Assembly (NCBI GenBank): GCA_022511285.1
Contig: JAFLRW010000134.1
Coordinates: 1 to 5,179 of the forward strand
Length of the DNA: 5,179 nucleotides
DNA from: Duncaniella sp.
GTDB lineage: Bacteria; Bacteroidota; Bacteroidia; Bacteroidales; Muribaculaceae
Direction: 5' to 3'
Numbering within the stretch: position 1 is the first letter of the stretch; every line of letters starts with the position of its first letter. This document shows positions 1 through 5,179 of the stretch, piece after piece. Below the pieces are notes generated by a model, which was not told where the DNA came from, did not search any database, and worked only from the letters and a program-made list of their open reading frames with translations. The position numbers and the translations under genes were made by a program.

Positions 1-197
1 ATTCCAAGAGCAATGAAAGCCGCACTCCGCTCGTCGACCACCACGTGGCAATCGATATTGCCACTGCGTGAGATGGCCACAATCAGCGGAATATTCCTGC
101 TTCCCGGGGAGAGTACTACCCTATTAATATTGTGAGCCGCAAGGAGCTCGGCGAGCACCCTTGCGGCCGTTTTTTCAGATGTCAATGTGGCTGGCAT
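1..197 (-). CDS. menD: MenD, 2-succinyl-5-enolpyruvyl-6-hydroxy-3-cyclohexene-1-carboxylate synthase (N-terminal part, cut by window edge)
   Basis: The first 65 codons of MenD are present; the rest lies beyond the left edge. MenD is a cytoplasmic thiamine-diphosphate enzyme that joins isochorismate to the succinyl-semialdehyde unit derived from 2-oxoglutarate, the first committed step of menaquinone synthesis. The sequence shows the family's N-terminal pyrimidine-binding domain: an opening helix, then VVLSPGSRNIPL (residues 27-38) and VVDERSAAFIALG (53-65). Glu56 matches the conserved glutamate that activates the cofactor (Glu55 in E. coli MenD). Ser33 and Arg34 match E. coli Ser32 and Arg33, which contact substrate, and the Arg-to-Glu spacing of 22 is identical. 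The ATG at 195-197 lies 10 bases after the thiL stop, with no Shine-Dalgarno sequence, and gives the usual short N-terminus. Other ThDP enzymes share this fold, but the SPGSRN and DERSAAF motifs are specific to MenD. Confidence 0.93.
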   Translation of the reverse strand, partial: MPATLTSEKTAARVLAELLAAHNINRVVLSPGSRNIPLIVAISRSGNIDCHVVVDERSAAFIALG

Positions 198-207
198 AAG
201 CGAGTGC

Positions 208-1242
208 TTAATCAGAATCGGAATGAGCAGCCAGAGGATTCCAGCCTTGAGCTCGGAGAGCGAGCTCAGAGCCGTCGCGTGTTATCATAGCGCATCCCAA
301 CTCAGGTTTGGTGATATGACCAATCACTTTCACTCCGGCCACTTTCTGAATTTGCTCATGGCAATGCAGGGGGACAGTGAAAAGCAATTCATAATCCTCG
401 CCCCCGTTGAGAGCAGCCGTGACAAGGTTCATCCCCAATTCCTCAGCCATAATAGCCGTCTGATAGTCAATAGGAATCCTATCCTCATATATTCTGCAAC
501 CCACATTGCCGGCCTTGCATATATGCAAAAGCTCAGAGCTAAGGCCATCGCTGATATCCATCATAGCAGTGGGGAGGATAGCCTCTTTTTCGAGGGCCTC
601 AATCACATCTCGACGGGCTTCGGGCTTGAGCTGACGTTCCACAAGGTATTCCTTACCTTGGAACTGAGGCTCGAAATCCTTTTGTCCGGCAGAGGCAGCC
701 TTCTCACGTTCAAGCAACTGGAGCCCCATGTATGCCGCGCCGAGGTCGCCGGAGACACATATCAAGTCAGTGTCACGCGCACCGGAGCGCAACACCACCT
801 TGTCGGCCTGAGCCTCGCCGATGCAAGTAATAGAAATCACCAACCCCTGCCGCGAAGAAGTGGTGTCGCCACCGACAAGGTCAACGCCATAAATCTCACA
901 GGCCAAACGGATGCCCGAGTAGAGCTCCTCAATATGCTCAACGGTGAACCGGCTTGAGATACCGAGCGAAACGGTGATCTGGCGCGGAGTTCCATTCATG
1001 GCATAGACGTCGGAAAAATTGACCACAGCACTCTTATAGCCGAGATGCTTGAGCGGCACATACGTGAGGTCAAAGTGGACTCCTTCGAGGAGGAGGTCGG
1101 TGGTGACGAGAATGTCAGACTCCTTATTGCGCAACACAGCACAATCATCGCCCACACCTTTGACAGTCGAAGCGTTAACTATTGGGAGGTCTTTGGTGAG
1201 GCGGTCAATAAGTCCAAATTCGCCAAGATGGGAAATTTCCAT
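208..1242 (-). CDS. thiL: Thiamine-monophosphate kinase ThiL
   Basis: ThiL phosphorylates thiamine monophosphate with ATP to thiamine diphosphate, the last step of cofactor synthesis, in the cytoplasm. The 344-residue protein has the AIR-synthase/ThiL fold in normal order: LGEFGLIDRL (6-15), GVGDDCAV (29-36), TTDLLLEGVHFD (47-58), the NFSDVYAMNGTP helix (75-86; other lineages have NLSDLAAMGA), LVGGDTT (122-128), RSGARDTDLICVSGDLG (152-168), MDISDGLSSEL (228-238) and NGGEDYELLF (279-288). The acidic residues of these motifs bind magnesium and nucleotide in the family. Residues 178-204 form a longer linker that I associate with Bacteroidales ThiL. I chose the ATG at 1240-1242 because the family's LGEFGLI motif follows directly and because it lies 20 bases after the upstream phosphorylase stop. 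A GTG at 1306-1308 would add 22 unrelated residues overlapping that gene. No frameshift is seen. Confidence 0.95.
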   Translation of the reverse strand: MEISHLGEFGLIDRLTKDLPIVNASTVKGVGDDCAVLRNKESDILVTTDLLLEGVHFDLTYVPLKHLGYKSAVVNFSDVYAMNGTPRQITVSLGISSRFTVEHIEELYSGIRLACEIYGVDLVGGDTTSSRQGLVISITCIGEAQADKVVLRSGARDTDLICVSGDLGAAYMGLQLLEREKAASAGQKDFEPQFQGKEYLVERQLKPEARRDVIEALEKEAILPTAMMDISDGLSSELLHICKAGNVGCRIYEDRIPIDYQTAIMAEELGMNLVTAALNGGEDYELLFTVPLHCHEQIQKVAGVKVIGHITKPELGCAMITRDGSELALRAQGWNPLAAHSDSD

Positions 1243-1262
1243 GTATTGATATGGGTGAACGG

Positions 1263-2084
1263 TTATACCTGTGTGCGTGCGACGAGCTCTTTCATAATCT
1301 CGAGGCACTTAGGCTGAGCGATGACAGCGGCCTGCTGCACCTCCTCGTGAGTGGGGACCTGCGTGACATCCTTTCCACCCAAATCGGTGATCACCGAGAT
1401 GCCATAGACGCGCATTCCGGCATGATTTGCCACGATGACTTCGGGGACGGTGGACATACCTACACAGTCACCACCAATCACTCGATAATACTCATATTCG
1501 GCCGGAGTTTCAAATGTGGGCCCGGTGACTCCGACATAGACACCGTGCATAAGGCGAATACCTTTTTCAGCAGCCACCTCATCAGCGAGACGTTTCAGAT
1601 CGGGGTCATAGGCGTAGGTCATAGCCGGGAATCGTGTGCCGAGTTCGGGGTAATTGCGTCCACGTAACGGATGCTCCGGGAAGAGGTTAATATGGTCAGT
1701 GATAGTCATAACATCACCTACTACAAACTCCTTGTTCATACCGCCGGAAGCGTTAGAAACAAAAAGCACTTCAACGCCGAGCGCTTTGAAGACTCTGACC
1801 GGGAATGTCACGGTCTTCATATCATATCCCTCGTAATAGTGGAACCGACCTTGCATGGCAATGACACGTTTTCCGCCAAGCATACCAAAAATCAGATTTC
1901 CGCTGTGGCCTTCGACGGTCGACACCGGGAAATTAGGAATCTCGGAATATGGAATGTATGTTTTATCGTCAATAGAATCTACCAACGGGCCAAGGCCAGT
2001 GCCAAGAATAATAGCAATCTTTGGCATCTCCCCTTCAACGCGGGAACGAAGGAAGGCGGCGGTCTGATTTATTTTTTCGAGCAT
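1263..2084 (-). CDS. Purine nucleoside phosphorylase (trimeric PNP/MTAP family)
   Basis: This cytoplasmic enzyme cleaves purine nucleosides with phosphate to the free base and (deoxy)ribose 1-phosphate, for purine salvage. At 273 residues it has the usual length for the trimeric PNP/MTAP family. Visible motifs are ILGTGLG (26-32, phosphate loop), GHSGN (59-63), QGRFHYYEGY (78-87), SNASGGMN (110-117), GPTFETPAE (188-196) and VGMSTVPEVIVANHAGM (208-224). By eye, human PNP His64, Arg84, His86, Tyr88, Phe200, Glu201, Met219 and His257 map to His60, Arg80, His82, Tyr84, Phe191, Glu192, Met210 and His246. Human Asn243 maps to Asp234, which may widen base specificity. Glu192 argues against a pure methylthioadenosine phosphorylase, which has Ser there. 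The ATG is 35 bases after lpxK in an AT-rich leader without a Shine-Dalgarno sequence. Such genes are often named punA or deoD; I leave the symbol open because the substrate range is unsettled. Confidence 0.93.
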   Translation of the reverse strand: MLEKINQTAAFLRSRVEGEMPKIAIILGTGLGPLVDSIDDKTYIPYSEIPNFPVSTVEGHSGNLIFGMLGGKRVIAMQGRFHYYEGYDMKTVTFPVRVFKALGVEVLFVSNASGGMNKEFVVGDVMTITDHINLFPEHPLRGRNYPELGTRFPAMTYAYDPDLKRLADEVAAEKGIRLMHGVYVGVTGPTFETPAEYEYYRVIGGDCVGMSTVPEVIVANHAGMRVYGISVITDLGGKDVTQVPTHEEVQQAAVIAQPKCLEIMKELVARTQV

Positions 2085-2119
2085 TTCGGATATTGTTTTT
2101 GAATGTTGATGATTTTATA

Positions 2120-3214
2120 TTACTTGAATAGGTTGGACTCTTTCAGAGTTTTTTCCACGCAGTCGGCAAACTCACCATCGCCACGTTCAATAAAGCGCAC
2201 TTTGACAGGGATATAAAAAATCAGTCCCTTCAAACGGTCAGGAATAAAAGGATTGTAGCGCATTCTCACGGCATCCTTTTCCGTGGTCAAGATAAACTTG
2301 TTTCTGCCCGGGAGTTGGTCAAACTTATCGGCCACACGCTCAATATCAGAGGCTGAAAAAGAGTGATGGTCGCTAAATCGGGTCAGCTTCACTTTAGCGT
2401 GAGAGCGGCGCAACTGTTTGACAAATGGACGAGGGTTGTCGACACCGCTCACGGCAAGAATATGTGTGTCAGATGGGAGCATATTAAGACGCGGCACCTC
2501 CCGGCAGAAATCGGGGAATACCGGCACAGGGGCTCCATAATGGAACGAAGAGAAAAAGAGTTTCTGAAACGGAAAGAGGTTGAGATTCTCTTCGAAGATG
2601 CGATATTGCATAGGCTTCATATCTGCCGGGCACTTAGTGACCACGACAATATCCGCACGATTTAGCCCGGCACGTTGTTCACGCAGCCTGCCGTAAGGGA
2701 GCAAATGGTCCTTAAACACGGGGCGGTTAAACTCTGTCAGGACGATGGATACAGACGGTTTGACATATCGATGCTGAAAAGCATCGTCAAGGAGCACCAT
2801 AGAGATTGCAGGGTTCAGTTCGAGCAGACGATTGATACCCTCTACCCTACTCTCACAGACGGCAACTGTCACCAAGGCGCCATATTTTGAGTAGATTTGA
2901 TATGACTCATCGCCTATTTCGGCAGGTGTGCTTTCAGGCGAGGCAAGTATGAAGCCGGTTGTAGAGCGTTTGTATCCTCGAGATAGGACAGCGATGTTGT
3001 AATGAGCAGAGAGAGTCTCTATCAGATATTCCACGTGTGGTGTTTTTCCTGTTCCACCCACGGCAATATTGCCTACAGCCACTACCGGTATATCAAATTT
3101 AATGCTCTTCAGAGCCCCGTGGTCAAACAGCCTGTTGCGCACCCAAACCCCTATCCCATACAATCGCGACAGGGGATAGAGCAGCAGCGTGGAGAGGAGT
3201 TTGGAGCGTGCCAT
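2120..3214 (-). CDS. lpxK: Tetraacyldisaccharide 4'-kinase LpxK (lipid A biosynthesis)
   Basis: LpxK uses ATP to phosphorylate the 4' position of the tetraacyl-disaccharide 1-phosphate precursor of lipid A, at the cytoplasmic face of the inner membrane. The 364-residue protein is full length. Residues 6-30 form an amphipathic to hydrophobic N-terminal helix, as expected for the membrane-associated end. The P-loop is GNIAVGGTGKT (48-58), followed by LSRGYKR (77-83), GDE (101-103), LLDDAFQHR (141-149), LLPYGRLRE (171-179), SDHHSF (281-286) and TTEKDAVR (310-317). Asp102, Asp143, Asp144 and His283 or His284 correspond by motif to the catalytic and metal-binding acidic and histidine residues described for Aquifex LpxK. 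The ATG lies 48 bases after the sppA stop with no Shine-Dalgarno sequence. Its presence shows a Gram-negative, lipid A-producing cell. No missing motif or frame break is seen. Confidence 0.96.
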   Translation of the reverse strand: MARSKLLSTLLLYPLSRLYGIGVWVRNRLFDHGALKSIKFDIPVVAVGNIAVGGTGKTPHVEYLIETLSAHYNIAVLSRGYKRSTTGFILASPESTPAEIGDESYQIYSKYGALVTVAVCESRVEGINRLLELNPAISMVLLDDAFQHRYVKPSVSIVLTEFNRPVFKDHLLPYGRLREQRAGLNRADIVVVTKCPADMKPMQYRIFEENLNLFPFQKLFFSSFHYGAPVPVFPDFCREVPRLNMLPSDTHILAVSGVDNPRPFVKQLRRSHAKVKLTRFSDHHSFSASDIERVADKFDQLPGRNKFILTTEKDAVRMRYNPFIPDRLKGLIFYIPVKVRFIERGDGEFADCVEKTLKESNLFK

Positions 3215-3262
3215 CAGAGGGTGGATTTTCTTACCTCACAGTAGTGAAAAAAGGGGGGTCAA

Positions 3263-5044
3263 TCAAAGTCTCAGTTCTACGGTCTCCATCCTTGCCTGAA
3301 GCACCGACATCTGTTTTACTCGCTCAATCGCCTCATAGAGGGGGGCGGCTTCACCCAGTTCGGATTTGACTATCGAGGCTTTCAGTTCAGCACCAGCCTC
3401 AAATATGGCATCATACCATTTAATCTCCCTTTCAGGGAATTCGCAGATGGTCCAGGATTCCACATTAAGTTTGTTAGCCATACCGGCTATTGCAGCATCG
3501 AGGCCACCGATTTCGTCAACCAAGCCCAGCTTCAGGGCTTCACACCCATCCCAGACACGGCCTTCGGCAATAGCCTTGATTGAGTCCTGACTTATGTGTC
3601 GCCCCTCGGCACAACGGCGGGTGAACAGGTCGTAGCCACGATCCACATAACCCTGCATAGCAGATGCAAGTCCGGGGCTCATTGGCTCAAAAATGCCAGG
3701 CATTTCGCCTTTTTCGCAAGAGCGGACAGTGGAGACGTGGACACCCAATTTCTGCGACATCAAAGGCTGGACATTTGGAATCATACCGAAGATACCGATT
3801 GAGCCGGTCAGGGTGGTGGGCTGAGCGTAAATGCGGTCAGCGCCGCAGGATATATAGTAACCACCCGAGGCGGCATAGTCAGACATAGAGACATATAGCG
3901 GCTTGGCAGTAATCTTCTTCCACTGCTGCAGAGCCTCCCAAATCTGTTCAGAGGCATAGGCGCTGCCGCCACCTGAGTTGACATACATCACAAGGCCGTC
4001 AATCTCATCCTCCTCAGCGAGCCGGAGAATTTCGGACACCAAGTCAGCGGCCACGATACCATCGCCATCCTCGTCGGTAATATCGCCGCAGGCATAAAGG
4101 ACACCTATTTTCGCTCCTTTCCCGGAATCTTTCTTGAGAATATCCTTGCCCTTAACATAGTCAGTCACACTTACTGAATGGAGGTCTTTGGGCTTATCGA
4201 CATCAGTGAGAGCACAGAGACGCTCGTCGAACTCGTGACGATAGAGCAGCCTGTCGGCAATCCCTTCAGCCACATACTCCTCAGCCGGGCGTGTCATAAG
4301 ATATGAATTAGCCCAAGAGTTGACCGTAGCAGCGTCGACCTTTCGCCCCTCGGCAATCTGGGAGGAAATAAAACTCCATATATTCTTTATATACACTGAG
4401 GCCTGCTCTCGTGCGGGTTCGCTCATATCGTTGCGAATGAAAGGCTCCACAGCGCTCTTATACGTGCCCACCTTCACCACCTGCACTTCTACTCCGAGTT
4501 TGTCAAGCATATCCTTAAAGTACAGGCCCTGCTGACCAATGCCGTGGATGTCAATCATTCCAATAGGATTGACAAAAATCGAATCGGCAAGCGAAGCAAG
4601 ATAATACTCACCCAGGGTGTAGTTATCGCCGTAGGCATACACCCATTTCTGCGGAGCCTTGCTACGGAAACGGCTCAAAGCCTCACGGATGGCTTGCAAC
4701 TGCGCCATACCTGCGCCAATCCCGCCGTTAGCTTCAATCACAACCCCGCTGATTTTATCATCATCTGCGGCTGCGTCAATAGCGGCTATTATTTCATTTA
4801 GTCCAAGCGGCAAGTCTGTGTTACCCTGGAGGAACTCAATAGGTTTTATCGAACCGGGGCGATCAGCAATCACTCCTGACAAATCAAGGCAAAGAAAACT
4901 TCCTTTTTTAACATCCTTGGTCACCTTTCCACCACTCGAGGCAGTTCCCACTGCTACAGCTATGATGATGCCGAAAAAGGCAATAAATAGAGAGAACCAA
5001 ATACCCGCAAGGGCTCCAAGAAAAGAGATAAAAAATTTTTTCAT
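3263..5044 (-). CDS. sppA: Signal peptide peptidase SppA (protease IV), 67K type
   Basis: SppA is an inner-membrane serine protease of the Ser-Lys dyad type that degrades signal peptides left after secretion. From the chosen start it has 593 residues, close to the two-domain E. coli enzyme (618). An N-terminal hydrophobic segment (about 4-33) after MKK forms a signal anchor. Two tandem ClpP-like domains follow. The N-terminal half supplies the general-base Lys196 in VGTYKSAVEPF (192-202, E. coli Lys209). The C-terminal half supplies the nucleophile Ser393 in MSDYAASGGYYIS (387-399, E. coli Ser409), with the oxyanion region NSGGGSAYASEQI (356-368) and TGSIGIFG (413-420). The usual NSPGGS reads NSGGGS here. 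The ATG at 5042-5044 starts the anchor directly; a TTG at 5069-5071 lies inside the promoter box and is unlikely to be used. It is the first gene of the cluster, 48 bases before lpxK. Confidence 0.96.
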   Translation of the reverse strand: MKKFFISFLGALAGIWFSLFIAFFGIIIAVAVGTASSGGKVTKDVKKGSFLCLDLSGVIADRPGSIKPIEFLQGNTDLPLGLNEIIAAIDAAADDDKISGVVIEANGGIGAGMAQLQAIREALSRFRSKAPQKWVYAYGDNYTLGEYYLASLADSIFVNPIGMIDIHGIGQQGLYFKDMLDKLGVEVQVVKVGTYKSAVEPFIRNDMSEPAREQASVYIKNIWSFISSQIAEGRKVDAATVNSWANSYLMTRPAEEYVAEGIADRLLYRHEFDERLCALTDVDKPKDLHSVSVTDYVKGKDILKKDSGKGAKIGVLYACGDITDEDGDGIVAADLVSEILRLAEEDEIDGLVMYVNSGGGSAYASEQIWEALQQWKKITAKPLYVSMSDYAASGGYYISCGADRIYAQPTTLTGSIGIFGMIPNVQPLMSQKLGVHVSTVRSCEKGEMPGIFEPMSPGLASAMQGYVDRGYDLFTRRCAEGRHISQDSIKAIAEGRVWDGCEALKLGLVDEIGGLDAAIAGMANKLNVESWTICEFPEREIKWYDAIFEAGAELKASIVKSELGEAAPLYEAIERVKQMSVLQARMETVELRL

Positions 5045-5068
5045 CGTTTGAATATGAGTATTTGGATA

Positions 5069-5100
5069 CAAAAATACGCTAAATCAGCGGCATAACCAAA
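5069..5100 (-). promoter_or_regulatory. Bacteroides-type promoter of the sppA-lpxK-PNP-thiL-menD cluster
   Basis: On the minus strand TTTG (5097-5100) is followed, after exactly 20 bases, by TATTTTTG (5069-5076). This matches the Bacteroides primary sigma-factor consensus (-33 TTTG, -7 TAnnTTTG, spacer about 19-21). Transcription would start a few bases downstream, near 5062-5066, giving a leader of about 20 nt before the sppA ATG at 5044. A match of this quality directly upstream of the first gene is unlikely to be chance, although single TAnnTTTG matches do occur by chance elsewhere (for example inside lpxK). The start point is inferred. Confidence 0.75.
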
Positions 5101-5179
5101 TTTTTCATCCACTAAAAAGGGGCAATCGCATCAATATCTATTGTGAGAGAAATGAATGTTGATCATTTCGTCTATAGAG
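5101..5179. other. Region upstream of sppA; possible edge of a neighbouring gene
   Basis: I cannot assign this stretch. On the plus strand, ATGs at 5152 and 5156 open frames that reach the window edge (MNVDHFVYR or MLIISSIE), and could begin a divergent gene, but no plus-strand promoter of the TAnnTTTG type is visible. On the minus strand two frames entering from the edge stop at 5138-5140 (TAG) and 5131-5133 (TGA), so the end of an upstream same-strand gene is equally possible. A 7-base inverted repeat, GAAATGA (5149-5155) and TCATTTC (5163-5169), has no T-tract and is not a clear terminator. Confidence 0.3.

Noticed and set aside
248..268. Perfect 7-base inverted repeat TGAGCTC / GAGCTCA with a 7-base spacer near the 3' end of thiL
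   Set aside because: It is inside the coding sequence, has no following T-tract on the transcribed strand, and a few repeats of this size are expected by chance in 5 kb.
187..957. 256-codon plus-strand open frame opposite thiL
   Set aside because: It lies entirely antisense to an intact, fully motif-supported thiL gene; its translation shows no recognisable domain, and long antisense frames are common opposite codon-biased genes.
1251..2102. Several plus-strand open frames (138 and 143 codons) opposite the phosphorylase
   Set aside because: They are shadows of the conserved phosphorylase coding sequence, overlap each other in different frames and have no recognisable protein features.
2320..2327. 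TAnnTTTG match (TAAGTTTG, minus strand) inside lpxK as a possible internal promoter
   Set aside because: No TTTG occurs about 20 bases upstream, and one or two such matches per window are expected by chance.
3229..3252. Weak hairpin TCAC-TACT-GTGA in the sppA-lpxK gap as a terminator
   Set aside because: The stem has only four Watson-Crick pairs plus wobbles, and the U-run precedes rather than follows it on the transcribed strand.
3247..3258. Run of six A then six G between sppA and lpxK (C6U6 in the transcript)
   Set aside because: There is no G-rich partner upstream for a terminator stem, and six-base tracts are short for a phase-variable site; it also lies outside both coding frames.

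Overview
The window carries five genes, all on the minus strand and read from right to left: sppA (signal peptide peptidase), lpxK (lipid A 4'-kinase), a trimeric-type purine nucleoside phosphorylase, thiL (thiamine-monophosphate kinase), and the first 65 codons of menD (menaquinone biosynthesis), which runs off the left edge. Gaps between genes are 10 to 48 bases. No convincing terminator was seen between them, so they look like one transcription unit.

The organism is most likely a member of the Bacteroidales. The protein sequences read like Bacteroidales versions of each family. The starts lack Shine-Dalgarno sequences and have AT-rich leaders. The promoter in front of sppA fits the Bacteroides-type consensus (TTTG, 20-base spacer, TAnnTTTG). 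A base composition near 50% GC by eye would suit a family such as Muribaculaceae, but that family assignment is only a guess.

Layout, right to left: 5101-5179 is an upstream region of uncertain content; 5069-5100 is the promoter; 3263-5044 is sppA; 2120-3214 is lpxK; 1263-2084 is the phosphorylase; 208-1242 is thiL; 1-197 is menD (partial). The window is almost fully coding, with no RNA gene, insertion sequence, CRISPR array or tRNA seen.

Functionally, the first two genes serve the inner membrane and outer-membrane lipid A. The last two are linked by a cofactor: ThiL makes thiamine diphosphate, and MenD is a thiamine-diphosphate enzyme. The phosphorylase between them does purine salvage. No undescribed system is evident. 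The points most worth checking are an Asp at the base-specificity position of the phosphorylase, the thiL-menD junction, and two start sites that automatic callers may place too far upstream.
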